Shown piece after piece: positions 1 through 12,243 of a stretch of 64,000 bases of DNA; position 1 is the stretch's first letter, and each line of letters opens with the position of its first letter. Below the pieces are notes generated by a model, which was not told where the DNA came from, ran no database searches, and saw only the letters and a program-made list of their open reading frames with translations. A program made the position numbers and the translations under genes. Location of the stretch: positions 3,286,001 to 3,350,000 of the forward strand of contig JAJTTP010000002.1 in the NCBI GenBank assembly GCA_023313575.1, in the 5' to 3' direction. The stretch comes from Eutypella sp. D-1. Its lineage: Eukaryota > Ascomycota > Sordariomycetes > Xylariales > Diatrypaceae.

Positions 1-1498
1 GCATTATGTAACCTCCTGGTGTCCTATAGGCAGGTACAGGTATGGAAGAGAGTATACCCGTCGTATTAGTGATCACCCCCACATTTTGGCCTGCTGCGGG
101 GTACTTTTAGAGCCCTCTCTAGGAACTGCATAGTACGGGCAAACTAAAATAAGATGCAGGTGCGCTATAAGCAAAGCCGTCAACAAGGTATGGATGAGAT
201 CACAGTGGCCTCACTTTTTTGGTATGGACTATACCATCAGGGAAATGTCCTCTTTATGGGATGACGTCGTGCATAACCACATGGGTACAGAGTATGAGAT
301 GTTGGTTGGTCTTGATAGTCATTGATCGGAAGGCGCGTATGACTACCCGATGTCGGCTCTGCTGCAGGGGATGCATCAGGGTACACCAATGAAGAAGAAG
401 AAACCATGATAGTAGCAACCGGCAATGGAAGCTTTTACATCAATGCAGGCTTTGTTCTATAAAACCATCCTTATCACTATCATCCACTTGACTACAGAGC
501 AGTTCGGGGCCGGCCGCCCATGATTTGAAGTTCAGCTCATTGTGGCTGATGTCATGATGGATCAAGCTTTCCTTCCTTATCACAAAGATTATAGTTACCT
601 TAGGAAGGAGCAATGGGTCCATGTAGCAGTTGTGAAATGCTTACAAATCGTTTCATGCCTGGATCCCTACCTAGACTTATTGTATCCAGTCTTCCGCCAG
701 ACAAAAAACGGGATAGCATCACAGCATAGAACTTGTTACTAAGTTAAATCACATGAAAATCACGACATGTTTTCTGGTTCACATCACATTCAAATAATGA
801 ACCTCTGAGTTAGCTTCCCTTAGTTCCGTGCAAAACCTACCCGAGTACTTACATACGTCAGAACAGGTCCAACGTTAAGAATAGGAGGAATACGGTCCCT
901 ATTCTCGTACCTACCGTCCTTTCAAGCCCTTGCGCTGTAGCTAGTCTGACCAATCAACGTCCATAATAAACCACCTTTGACACCAGGGCGCCCAGAAATC
1001 CCTGTTCATCAAGCTATCCGCTAAGGTCTTATCGTATTCTAACGATTGGTCAATAGGCTTTATCGATGCTGCAAGAGGTGTACACTAATGCGAGGCTGAA
1101 CGCAATCCCGCCCATTGACCTTAATGGAGTAGAGCTGTTCTCCAAGTACTTCCCCAAAAAGTACTTAAGCTTTGCCGCACTCTAGTGTAGCTACCTACTT
1201 GGTATGTAACATGGTATTTATGTAGGTCCTGAAGGTATTCTAGGTAACCCTTCTAGAGCTCTAGGTACCTAGGTAGTATGATCTTCAGTGGATGATTTGC
1301 ACCACCACCACCATCATCATCCTCATCCTCTTCACAAACTTTCTTTTCTTCTTACTTTCACATTTATTCCATCATTCTCCAATCTCTACCATTCAACTTC
1401 TTTTCTCTAAAAACCCTCCCCCTAACCCTACCCTCGCGCAATACTTCAATATCTCTGCGCGAACGTTCGATTCGAAATATCAATTTCCAACCCCAACC
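1..1498. other. left-edge non-coding stretch and HDAC promoter
   Basis: No gene is supported here. A short ATG-initiated minus-strand reading of about 60 codons (622 down to 440) has a coding-like look, but I could not join it to other exons. The right part, about 1295-1498, is a pyrimidine-rich leader with a CCCTAACCCTACCC stretch. It is probably the 5' untranslated region of the downstream histone deacetylase gene. Confidence 0.5.
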
Positions 1499-4022
1499 AT
1501 GGCAGGTCACTTCGCGCCTGTCGATGATAAGGGCAATGGAGTGGCCCTGGGAGCAGCGAGTCCCAAGAAAGTCGCCTATTTCTACGATTCCGACATTGGT
1601 AACTTTGCCTACGTTGCCGGTCACCCCATGAAGCCTCATCGTATCCGATTAGCACACAGTTTGATTATGAACTATGGAGTTTACAAGAAGATGGAGATCT
1701 ACGTGAGTTCTATTCCGGAGTCTATTAGCCTATCTGACACAAACCTCTATATATGTCTTATCTCTATATACTCCAGTTACTAATACTATCATTTTCTTCT
1801 TCTGTAGAGAGCGAAACCTGCGACGCGCCTTGAAATGACCCAGTTCCATACAGACGAGTATATCGACTTCCTCCAGAAGGTCAGTCCAGAAAATATGGAC
1901 AGCTTTCAACGCGAGCAGACGAAGTTCAATGTCGGCGATGACTGCCCCGTCTTCGATGGTCTATTCGAGTTCTGTGGCATCAGTGCGGGCGGCAGTATGG
2001 AGGGCGCCGCGCGCCTCAACCGACAGAAATGCGACATAGCCGTCAATTGGGCTGGTGGCCTTCATCACGCCAAAAAGAGCGAAGCTAGCGGCTTTTGTTA
2101 TGTAAATGGTGAGTGTCCCTCGTCTCTCTTATGGTGTCGTTTCTTATCTTTCGTGTCTTGTTCTCTCTTGTATTCTCCAATACGCACACAGGAGAGGGAA
2201 TAGAGGGAATATGGCTTGACTTGGCTTGGCTAACATATCCAATCCGTTTCTCCATCCTAGACATTGTTCTCGGAATCCTCGAACTTCTTCGTTTCAACAA
2301 GCGCGTTCTCTACATCGATATAGACGTCCATCATGGCGACGGAGTCGAAGAAGCATTTTATACCACCGATCGAGTCATGACCGTTTCCTTCCACAAGTAC
2401 GGCGAGTACTTTCCGGGTACGGGCGAGCTCCGCGACATTGGTATCGGCCAGGGCAAATACTATGCCGTCAACTTTCCCTTGCGCGACGGAATTAACGACG
2501 AATCGTACAAGTCGATCTTCGAGCCTGTCATCACCGCGGTTATGGAGTTCTATAACCCCGACGCTATTGTATTACAATGTGGTGGTGACAGCTTGTCCGG
2601 TGATCGTCTCGGCTGCTTCAACCTCAGTATGCATGGACACTCCAACTGTGTGAAGTTCGTCAAGAGCTTCAGCCGGCCCACGCTGGTTCTCGGCGGCGGC
2701 GGCTACACCATGCGTAACGTTGCCCGTACCTGGGCTCACGAAACAGGACTCCTCGTCGGCGCGGAGATGGACCGTACTCTACCATATAACGAATATTACG
2801 AGGTAAGGGCCAAAACGACTCCGTTTCTATATATCCACTTCTAACATGTCACTAGTACTACGGCCCTGACTACGAACTCGACGTTCGGGCGTCCAACATG
2901 GAGAACGCGAATAGCCCGGAATACCTCGAAAAAATCAAGAACCAGTTGATCGAAAACCTGCGACGCACCGCCCATGTTCCCTCCGTACAGATGCAAGATG
3001 TTCCCCGGCACGCGCTCAACGCCATGTCCGACGAAGATGACGCAGAGTTGGACGATCTTGACGAGGATGAGAACAAGGATGTCCGCATGACGCAACGCCA
3101 GTGGGAGCAACGCATAGAGCGAGAGAACGAGTACGAGGACAGTGACAATGAGGACCTGGACAAGGCAAACGGTGTCATCCGCAATGGCAACAGGCGTCCG
3201 GGTTTCCGAGACTACCGTAGCGTTCCTCTAGATGCTGACGCTGACAGCGGTGCTGCCACACCGGTCAATGGAGGTCCTGATACAGCCATCAAGTCTAAGG
3301 AGGTTGACGAAGTTGTCATGGAGGATGCGGACGCTAAAGAACCCGAGCCCGAGGCGAAGACCACTGCGACGAAGGAGGCCGACGCTGGCGATATCGCCGA
3401 GCAAGAGGGCGCATTGAAGAACGCTCAGGCCACGGCCGCTGAAACAAGTCGAAAGAACTCGGAGAAGAGCGACAAGAACGCCCAAGAGGACGAGAAGCCT
3501 AAGGAGAAGGAGGTCACGCCAAAGGGCGATGATGAGGTCATGCAGGATGTAGACGACAAGCCCACTGAAGCCGCGCCCGAATCCGAGCGCGAGAAGACCC
3601 CGGCCAAGAAGCCAGACGCATCTTCGAAAGATGCCGAGGCCTCGGACAAGCAGCCGGAGAAGGACCGGGACGGCGATGTCGACATGGGCGACGCCCCCAC
3701 GGCCGAGCCCGAGGCCGCTTCTGAAGGCAAGGAATCCGCCATCAAGGAAGAGGAGAAGGAAGAGCAGCCCGCTGCCACGGATACTGCTACGACCACCACC
3801 GAACAGTCGGCTACAGCAACGGAGACGACCGCAGAGGGGGCGAAGTCCAAGGACGATGCCGCCCGTAGCAGTCCAGAGGGGGCGAAGGAGAAAGAGAAGG
3901 AGAAGTCGAGAGAAAAGGAAGGAGACGCCCCCTCAAGTCCCAAGGGCAAGGACCAAGAAAAGGACAAGGACAAGGACAAGACCAAGGATGCCGACGATAA
4001 GGATAAGGCGGACAGCTCATAG
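1499..4022 (+). CDS. rpdA: class I histone deacetylase, Rpd3/RpdA type
   Basis: Four exons: 1499-1702, 1808-2108, 2261-2802 and 2856-4022, giving 737 aa. It removes acetyl groups from histone lysines as the catalytic subunit of nuclear co-repressor complexes (Rpd3/Sin3 in fungi). The class I active site is complete: the LHHAKK motif (His154, His155), DVHHGDG (Asp190, His192), [13 protein letters not shown] (Asp278) and GGGGYTMRN (Tyr317). The catalytic domain ends near residue 390. A tail of roughly 340 residues follows, very rich in Glu, Asp, Lys and Ala and ending in KDKDK-type repeats. Filamentous-fungal RpdA proteins are known for an acidic C-terminal extension that yeast Rpd3 lacks. An in-frame upstream ATG at 1292 lies in the pyrimidine-rich leader. 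I chose 1499 because MAGHFAP begins just before the conserved YFYDSDIGN region. Confidence 0.95.
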
Positions 4023-5592
4023 AACGAGACGGCTGATGCTGGTGCTGCTGCAATGCCTCGTCGCTCTCCTCGGCCATTGCGAGCCTGCAGGAAGCGTTGA
4101 TCTGGCTTCTTTTTTTGTCTTTTTTGCTACTGCTATTACTAGTAGTGCCAGTTGTTGTTATTGGCTCAGCACCAGGTCTCTCCACCGATGTCTACAACTC
4201 CTCGTGCGCTGGCTGGCATGCATGAACTTACTATATCCGAATAAGGGGCGGCGTTCAAGGTGTTTCTTCTGCTGCAATTTTTTACGACTTTGATTTCAGC
4301 ATCCTTTTGCCGTCCAATCAATCAATCAATCGATCGATCATCTTAAATCATTTCTGCTCAAAAGCAAAACCGTGCTGTCGAAAGTGAAAACCCTACTCCG
4401 GATTCCAATTTTCTTGGGCGCACCTTTCTTGAGCTTTCCCCTTTTTTTATATGTATTTCTTTCCTTCCCCTTCACACACACACTCCCTTCGAGTTCATCA
4501 TCGTACATACATACATACGTACATACGTACATACAAAACACCATGTATGCAAAGTATGTATGTATCAATCACGCGACGGCGCTTGTTATGTGGTGGATGG
4601 ATGAATGGATGGATTAAAGGGCGGTCGTGGTTCCAGGAGTCCTGAACTAGCGGGAGGCGTTCTGGGCGTGCAATGCTTTTCTTGTCCTTTTCTGTCTCTT
4701 GTTCGGGAGGGGGCCGACCCCTGTTTATCGACCTCAGCATATCACTCTCTAATCTCTAAACCCCCCTCTCTCTCCGTCGGGCGAAACCAGCTTCCCCCCC
4801 CCCCCCCGTAATTTGTTCTGTTGTCTTTGCGAACAGGACAGGAGCGAGGGCGGGGTTTTTGAGGGAACCACACGCACAACTGGGGGGATTGAATGGGGAG
4901 AATTGATGAATGCATCTTGCAACTTCGAGATGAGACGGGATTGGAATGGCCAGATTGGTAGGGGGGGAAGATGGGCAATGCCGTACGTGCTTCCCTTAGG
5001 TGTCCGCCTCCCTTTTCCTCGCAACCTTTCTAGGTCACATATATGTTGTCGTTTTCCCCCTTTTGCTACCCGCCGTAGGTCGGTCGGGGGGGCCAGATAG
5101 ATATCATCATGTTTTATAGCGTTGCTATACGAATTATTCATTGACTTGTTTGATCGGGCTTGACTGACTGAAAAGTGATATATACATGCACCAGCCAGCT
5201 TCTGTCGCTACAGGGCTATTTCCATTTCAATTTCATTCAATATTGTGATGTTGTATATTGGTTAAGCAAATGTAGGTCTGATGTGTCTCGACTATGTATG
5301 GGAAGTTGCTAATTACCTAGGTTACATGGCCGGCTGTCTGTCATTCTCTCCCTACTCTCTGATTTTTCTCTTTCTTGTTGTTTTGATGAGAGCTGATCAA
5401 GTATATGTTGGACCCCCTCCTTAGTCCCAAAATTGCCACCAAAACTTCCACCAAAATCGTCACCTCATCGCAGGAGAAAGATGGGTTGAATAGATAAAGA
5501 ATGATATGTCCCAAAATAACGCGTCGCCATCTCGCGTACGTAGTCGTGCCAACTCAACTCTACGCCAGTTCTTTCTTTCTTTCTTTCATTTC
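4023..5592. other. intergenic region, 3' ends of two convergent genes
   Basis: No gene seen. The stretch holds the 3' untranslated regions of the HDAC and of the secreted-protein gene, several simple repeats (about 4316-4340 of AATC type; about 4503-4535 of CATA/CGTA type) and a run of 14 C at 4794-4807. Short open frames here overlap each other on both strands and have no family character. Confidence 0.5.
4503..4535. repeat. microsatellite, ACAT/ACGT tetranucleotides
   Basis: Tandem ATAC/GTAC tetranucleotides are directly visible in the 3' flank of the HDAC gene. A second tetranucleotide run (AATC) lies at about 4316-4340. Confidence 0.85.
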
Positions 5593-6405
5593 TCAAGGGA
5601 ACGCCTGCAGCCAGAGGCGGTATTCGCCACAAGGCGCTTCATAATCAGGGCAGTCGGAGACGACGCCGCTGCGGCCGCCGGCGACGCAAATGGGGATGGC
5701 GAACTCTTGCAGGGCGGCGACGACCCAGGCCGAATCGCGCCGGAGCACGGTGCCGGTGCCCTGCTCGCGCGCGCACACGCGGCCTAGACAGGTGCCCTCT
5801 ACCCAGTTCAGACACAGCCCGCCCGTCACTGAGATCGTCGTGTTGGTTGCTCGGATGTCGCTTAGGACCGCCTTGCAGTCGTCTACGAGGGCGCCCTGCT
5901 TTGGTTCCTGTGGTTAGTCTTTAGGTATGTGAAGGGGGGCGTTCTATATTTATAAAAAGAAACCCCGCGCATAGTAGATTGGAAAGCCTAGGGTGATAAG
6001 ATGATAGCATTGAGAGGCTTTCCAAACAAATTACGGAAAAGAGCAGTGACATACGCCGAACACAGCCGGACAGGTGGTGAAAGTACCAGCAACGCCAGCG
6101 CTGGCGATGACACCGGGATCGCCGCCGGTATTTCCAACGCCGTAGTCGGCACCCACTAGCTCGCTCCCCTTCGAAGAGACGACGTCGGCGTCGGCGGCGT
6201 AGGGGGTCTCGTCGACGGACAGGAAGCCCGAGGGGCCGGTGCCGCTGCGGCCGTTGGCACGGCGCGGCATCGTGGGCAGACTGCGTCGTCCCACCATCGC
6301 GTTGCCGTAGAGCGAACCCAGCGCGGATCCGGTCACCGCCGTGCTGGCGATGAGAAGGCCCATGGTGAGGGCTAGGAAGTTGGCCATGATGCTTTGGGCC
6401 TTCAT
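5593..6405 (-). CDS. small secreted cysteine-rich protein (effector-like)
   Basis: Two exons read 6405-6055 and 5907-5593, joined in phase 0 across a GTATGT...CACAG intron, giving 221 aa. Residues 1 to about 27 form a signal peptide: MKAQSIM, then a hydrophobic stretch ending at TGSALG. A low-complexity linker containing RRSLPTMPRR and GRSGTGPSG follows. The C-terminal half has eight cysteines (TTC, DDC, GLC, GTC, RVC, PIC, SDC, APC), which suggests disulfide pairing outside the cell. The intron falls between the first and second of these, so the domain is only visible after splicing. The ATG sits in a CACC context, and a TATATATT box lies about 105 bases upstream on the minus strand. The spacing loosely recalls Hce2/Ecp2-type secreted proteins, but I would not assign the family. 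The function is unknown. Confidence 0.75.
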
Positions 6406-8008
6406 GGTGAGTGTGTGGTTTAGGCTAGTTAGAAGTACAGAGACAAGGAGTTGTGTGAATGGAGGCTAGAGGGATTTGAGCGCGTGTATCAGTGAAGTTG
6501 AATGAAATATATATGGAACTCAAGCGTATACAGGGAGTAGAAGATTGATTGTAGGCAAGGCAGACTGCAAGCTAGATGACCGAGAGCGAAACAGGCAACG
6601 ATGCTGAGAATGGGGAGCAAGTCGTTCTGTGAGTATATCGGTGAGGTGGAAAAGCCACGAGAGGAAAATTCGATAATCCAGTATGTATGATGCGTAGTAT
6701 TACTATCAAATAGATCTATGATGCCTTCCCTACCCATCGGTCCTTCCATCACGTCAAGGACGCAACTTCCCTTGGTAATTGAACATGCCTCCCTATTCGC
6801 GGCATCGTGGTGAGATTTTTGATTCATGTGGTCACTCTATGACTCCTAAATACTCAACTTTGGAAAGCCTTATCCTGGACGGCATCACATAGTCCGGTGT
6901 AGCCGCCAACAGATTTGCGTTAAAGCAGGAACGACAGGGTCGTTGAGTTGATTGATGCGATCACTGTGTCGGGTACCTGTGCCGTGCCGATCGGTCATAT
7001 TTGTAGGTGAGGGAACCCTGACATATACCTGTCCATTTTGGAGAGCCGTCCAGTCCGAGGTAAAACTTTCCATTCTCACAAACTTCAGGGGAAACTGACT
7101 CTGTAAGAAGAGACCGTCATTTCTTCAATCGTTTCGCTTTAATAGATGCGTATTCGGTGGCACGTCGTAATCTGTGATCACCTGTTACTTTATGGGAATC
7201 AGATCTCTTCGGATTACATCAGCTATTGTAAGTTGCCTTGCCTGCAATCCCACATACCGAGTTTAAAACATATGCTCACATATGCGCAACGTCAAATAAG
7301 TGCCAGGATGTTACCGGCTTCATTCGAAACCATCTACCTAGCCACCGAGGCAGCTAGACATCCAGTCAACAATCCCGATCACGGAGCCAGCCAGGTAAGA
7401 TTCGGGCAGGAATGAACACGCCGGCTATGCCGACTGACCCGGTCCTGCCGTGGAACGCTGCACGATAATGCTATGACAGCTCAGTGAATCCACGTGCAGA
7501 TGCAGGTGGCAGGTGGCATTATTCGTTTCCGCAATCATTACCGTCCTCGTGGTCAGATGCACGTAACCGAATTTAATGACATATTGCAGCGCGTAACGAA
7601 AACGTCAGTTTCAAATATGCTGTGTCGACTGGGCGGCCTTAACGGCAGGCCCGATCAAGGCCGCAAAGAATACACGATGCTCTACCTGAGTATTGTCTGT
7701 TAATATTAAATATGCTATGTAATTCGATGCGGTACAACACCACCGAGGCAGGGGTTGAACGGAACGAGGTGAGTGAAGACAACAATATTGTGTCCTCACA
7801 CCCACCGAATCTATTATCATGAGCCGTAAAGATGCAAAATGCAGAGGGAAGAAAATATGAACGAAATCTAACGAGACCCAGAAGCCATGAAATATGGCAT
7901 AATGCCCCGCCTCTAGTCCTGTTGCCCGTCCTTCATGATGTCAAAGATTTATTCTTTCTCGAAAGCACTACGATCACCTAAGCCCTTCACGCCAACATCG
8001 TAATTCCA
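6406..8008. other. intergenic region
   Basis: Contains the promoter of the secreted cysteine-rich protein (TATA-like box near 6506-6514 on the minus strand) and the 3' flank of the hydrolase gene. The remaining short open frames show no motif or family character, and I see nothing else I can support. Confidence 0.4.
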
Positions 8009-9673
8009 TCACGAAAGTATATCACCAATCCCACTGCCTTTTGAAGTGAGAGCGACACTCGAGAAGACGGATAGTCGATTAGGTCCGCCGCAGATCTGAC
8101 TGGGGTCTCCAGGGCACGAGTTTTCGCACGATGTGGATACGACCTCAGCGGCCTCGGAGCTGAGCTCATTGCCACAATAACAGTATTGGTCGGTGACGCC
8201 GGCAATGCGATAGCCATCGGCAGCACAGCGGTTGGTACAGTAAGTACGGGAGTTGAGATCGCCAGTGTAGGGCTGTTGGGGTAGGGAGCGGACAGATTGC
8301 GCTTGATCAACATCGCTGAAGCACCCCTTATACGTCATCTGCCCCGCGTACCGGTTGATGTCCTCGTGGATTAGCGGGTCATCGGCGTGCGCCGGGTCCG
8401 GGTAGGGCGAGTCGTAGCTGGTGCGTCGTGGGTATCCGAAATCGTAAGCCCGCTTCCCATCACCATCCCAATTGTCCGTAAAAAGGCGCGCCTGACCCGC
8501 ATCTGCTTCGAACATGGTCGGCGCATCGTGGCCCGAATCCACGAGGTCAATTGTGTCGCAATTGTCGCCGCTCGGGTCATCGCACGACGGTGGGAAAGAT
8601 CGGATGAACTCGAAGAACCGCTCATTCCGATCTTGTCCAGTTGTGTACGGCGAACAGTTTCCGTTGGACTGGTCGCCCTTGTCGCGCAGCGCCCGGCCAT
8701 AGTGAATCCCCTTACTATCATAGTTTCTGCGTACCGCTGAGGCACCTCCGGCAACCAGCTCTAAGTTGTAGTTCATGGGCCCGCTGCGGTCCTCCCCGAA
8801 CGTATCATATCCCGCAAGGCCTTCATAATAGTCGTCATAATCGGAGCACTTGGACGTCGAGAGGGGGCGCTCGTCTGATAGCCATAACAAGCTATTAGGA
8901 TCGCCGACCCACCAAGTCACGGGTACTTCAAGCCCGAGCTCGTCAGCAGTTTTCCCAACGGCAGCGTAGCGGTGCACCATCTGCCCGCCGAGCGAGTGAC
9001 CCGCGACGACGATCTGCTGAATGTTGGGGAAGCGGGACCGGTCGCCGTACCACTGCAGTATCTGATCGAGCGCGTGGAACGATGATACCCGTTCCCGGTG
9101 AGGTGGATACTGGTTGACGGCACCGCCCGCCCAGGCGGTATTGGACCACACGAGTGCGGGACTGGGGTAACGGTCGTTCTGTTTCTCACCATTAGGGTCG
9201 TACGGGAAAGCCTTGCCCTTGTCGTTGCCGTTGGGGAAGAAGGGGGCGACGACGGCGACGGAATCGACGCTGATTTCGGGGTTCGACTTGGTCGCTTTGG
9301 CCAGCGCGATCAGCATGCCAGCGTGATAGTTCTGCGGATCCCGACGTAGGCCATGGCAGACGATGACGGCACGGCGGATGGCCTCGTTAGGGGGTCGCTG
9401 CCGCGTGCTGTTGAGCGACGAATAGTTGATGAGCGAGAAGTCTGCCCGGGGATCATCCGCGCACGTCTTCTGCCCCGTCGGGTCTCGCACCCTGAAGTAG
9501 GTCACCTCAGAATTGTCGTGCGTCACCGGCAATGAGTTTTCGATCTTCGTCCCCACGTACTGCCCCGGCTGGACCTCGTCCCCATCATCGCACTGCGCCA
9601 GGCCCGTGCTGGGCAGCGACAGCCACGAGAGGGCGGCGAGGGCGGCAGCCGCCGTGCTGCCAGTCAACCGCAT
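8009..9673 (-). CDS. secreted alpha/beta-hydrolase with C-terminal WSC domain
   Basis: A single uninterrupted exon of 554 aa. Residues 1-26 are a signal peptide (Ala-rich, cleaved near GLAQ). The N-terminal part has an alpha/beta-hydrolase layout: VIVCHGLRRDP at about 103-113 as the oxyanion strand, the nucleophile elbow GHSLGG at 225-230 with Ser227, and a candidate catalytic histidine in SGHDAPTMFEA at about 380-390. Residues about 448-537 form a WSC domain with the expected cysteine pattern (KGCFSD, YCTNRC, YCYCG, CPGDP, ICGG). WSC modules bind cell-wall or other polysaccharides. The pairing suggests an esterase or lipase-like enzyme held on a polymer, such as deacylation of plant or fungal wall material; the substrate is inference. 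A TATATAA element lies about 75 bases upstream of the ATG (minus strand, about 9744-9752). Confidence 0.9.
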   Translation of the reverse strand: MRLTGSTAAAALAALSWLSLPSTGLAQCDDGDEVQPGQYVGTKIENSLPVTHDNSEVTYFRVRDPTGQKTCADDPRADFSLINYSSLNSTRQRPPNEAIRRAVIVCHGLRRDPQNYHAGMLIALAKATKSNPEISVDSVAVVAPFFPNGNDKGKAFPYDPNGEKQNDRYPSPALVWSNTAWAGGAVNQYPPHRERVSSFHALDQILQWYGDRSRFPNIQQIVVAGHSLGGQMVHRYAAVGKTADELGLEVPVTWWVGDPNSLLWLSDERPLSTSKCSDYDDYYEGLAGYDTFGEDRSGPMNYNLELVAGGASAVRRNYDSKGIHYGRALRDKGDQSNGNCSPYTTGQDRNERFFEFIRSFPPSCDDPSGDNCDTIDLVDSGHDAPTMFEADAGQARLFTDNWDGDGKRAYDFGYPRRTSYDSPYPDPAHADDPLIHEDINRYAGQMTYKGCFSDVDQAQSVRSLPQQPYTGDLNSRTYCTNRCAADGYRIAGVTDQYCYCGNELSSEAAEVVSTSCENSCPGDPSQICGGPNRLSVFSSVALTSKGSGIGDILS

Positions 9674-12210
9674 TCCCGCCTATCTGCTTAGTTGTGGGCG
9701 GTGGGAGGGGCACACGGCGACCGAGGTGGTCGATTAAGTAGGTTATTATATAGTGACGACGTGTATATACATATGGTTTAACGAGAGTATGACGGTGAGA
9801 CTAGCGAGCGACGATGAGGCGAAACGAAAGCGAGGGAATGGGGAAGCCTCTATTTTTCATCGTCCTTTAAGCGGCAGGGCCTCCCCTTACATAGTAGCGA
9901 GGAAAGGGATACGAGAGCACGCATCCAATGCCGACACCCGCTGACTATAGAGCCACTAACGCGGTAGGAGCCGTGCCTAGAGTGGTGCTACGTAGGGTCG
10001 GTATGCACTGGGCGGCCGACTTATCATCCTCTCACTACATATGCATGTACCATGCGTATCTACCAGACTTTACGTGCCTACATGCGTTCGGCTACGGCTT
10101 ACAGGCAGATAGGTATGTAGACACATGCATGTGTATGTGGGCGTCTTGGTATGGGACACGGCGAGATTATAAAAGAGTGCAGCAGACGGGGTCAGCGTGG
10201 CTGTCCGGGAGTTGCTGGAGAGGAAGGGGGGAAAGAGCCTTGACTCCTTTTCGACAAGCCCCCCCTTGCTGGTTGGTCCGGTTAGGGCTGTTAGGTCGAC
10301 CGAGGCGCAACTGCGCATGGGTCTCACTCCCTTCCTACATATCTCAACCTTTCAGCTAGATGCCACGGCCCTTTCAACGTATGTACCTTTCTTCCTTGGA
10401 TATCAAAGATTGTAGTCGGGTATGGTAGTGTTAACTAGTAACTATGTAGAAGGGCGAGATAAGAAAAAAAAGGGAGCGGCTGCTGCGGCGCTGCCCACCC
10501 TACTACCCCTACCGTAGCAGATTCCGGTAGGGATCGTCTTGGCTGACATAGGAGATTTCAGCAGATCCGCCCACGGCTACCGAGTAAAACATTGTCAAGG
10601 CGCGTGTTAGCCAATGAGCACGGTTTCATAGTTAAAATATAATAATACACCACTATTGCTCCGGCTAACCACAGTAGTTACTATGTATGCACACTACGAC
10701 TACTAACTAGATAACGTGCTAACTAGCGGCGCCCAGGCGGTCGGGTTGGGAGATGCCGTGGGTTTGCGTGGGTAGAGAATTTAAGAAATCAAAGGAAAAA
10801 TTGCAGATCGGATCTCGTGTGGAGTTTGCCGGGTCCCCTGTCGCGGTTCCTTCATGGACAATCGCAATATAGCGATGCGAAGCGCAACGCAGCGGCAGCA
10901 AGCAGCGGCAGCGCGGATAGATAGGATTGGGTTGGGATGAGAGGGACGACGGATCAAATGGGATGCGCCCGTTTTCTGTCCTCGTGCTCATACTCACTTT
11001 TGTCAAACCGACCATACTTGCTAATATTAGCAACACGACATGGCATGGCATCACTTTACAGGCACACAACATCAGCCTATCCAGATATCGCCGAGTTCTG
11101 GGCGAGGTTTTTTTTTTTTTTTCTCACTCCTTTCTCGTGTATTTTCTGGGTAGTGGGTGGGTAGGTGGTATTTTTCTTACTACTGCGATTCCGACTTTGG
11201 TCCTACGTGCTACAACGTTTTGTGGTACATGCCTTCCCAAGCCTCCCTCAAGCCATTCCGTCGATGTTTCACGACGCCCTGATCGACTTGGGCATAGCGT
11301 GGCAGCGGGGGTCACGAACTAGGAAATTGGCGGGAAATGGATAGGCAGGGGTTCAATGGTTCACAACCAACCGCACCGCCGGGGGGTTTCAGGTAGTTAA
11401 GGACCCTACCTAGTAAATACAACCTTAACCCTCCAGCCCTCCTCTCTACCCGAGCGTTGCCTTCCCCGGCTGTTCAAGACATAAGCTTAAAAGCGCTCCT
11501 AGGCTGTTTGGATCGTAACGAATAATAACACCTGCCTGATATGTACAGGCTGTCAGGCTGATTATGTTGTACCCAGATCTAGACAGGTCTCGTCCCCCGA
11601 TTTAGTGAATGGGCCCGGGCCATACCGCCTCTAGAAGCTTTTTTCTCCCCCAATGGAGGGGTGCATAGGAGGACAAAGCGGTATAAGCGCTTCCGAATGA
11701 GATAAGACCGCAACGATGTTGGGGGGTTGTTTAGACTTTTTCGCACACGCTCTTATTTCTCATGTTTTTGTTGATATCCACATCACGATAGCTAAAGGAA
11801 ATTCCGGCCATTGGGGGGAATTACACAAAATAAGATGAAAATTGGGCTGACTAGTGCACGTCAAGCAGCCAGCGCAATGAAAGCAGCCAATGAAAGTCGG
11901 CTTACTTTTTCGAGGTCGTTCGGCTAGGTCGGTTGCTAGCTGACGCCCCAAGATGACGCCCCTTCTTGACCTCTTCCAATTGTAAGTAATCACATTATTG
12001 CCCAGGTGAGGCTTATCAGCACGAGCGCCACATGCGCAATCCCGCAAATTACGAGGTTTTAGGCTGGGCCAGGAGCAGCCGCCGCTACAACTGTAAGTAA
12101 CTAGATACTACCTCATCGTTACCGGACTCCGACGCGCCCTTGTCTCACACTCTGCATGCTACGTAGTAGCTAACTCCCTGTACGTGCCGGGAGGGGTTGA
12201 GGGAACGAGG

Positions 12211-12243
12211 AGAAGAAGAAGAAGAAGAAGAAGAAGAAGAAGA
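12211..12243. repeat. GAA trinucleotide microsatellite
   Basis: About ten GAA units in a row are directly visible. It lies in non-coding DNA, so the poly-Glu or poly-Ser frames it creates are not evidence of a gene. Confidence 0.9.

Noticed and set aside
1420..1436. CCCTAACCC as telomeric sequence
   Set aside because: Only one to two units within a pyrimidine-rich leader, not a telomeric array.
1292..1498. In-frame N-terminal extension of the histone deacetylase (ATG at 1292)
   Set aside because: The extra 69 codons read from a pyrimidine-rich leader, are hydrophobic and low-complexity, and do not belong to the family. A nuclear deacetylase would not carry a signal-like start.
3425..3985. 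186-codon minus-strand frame inside the HDAC tail
   Set aside because: It is a shadow of the repetitive Glu/Lys-coding tail: serine-rich, with no family character.
4316..4340. AATC repeats as a possible CRISPR or regulatory array
   Set aside because: A simple tetranucleotide microsatellite in a eukaryotic 3' flank.
8917..9192. Frames overlapping the WSC hydrolase on both strands
   Set aside because: Arg/Pro/Ser-rich shadows of a GC-rich gene.
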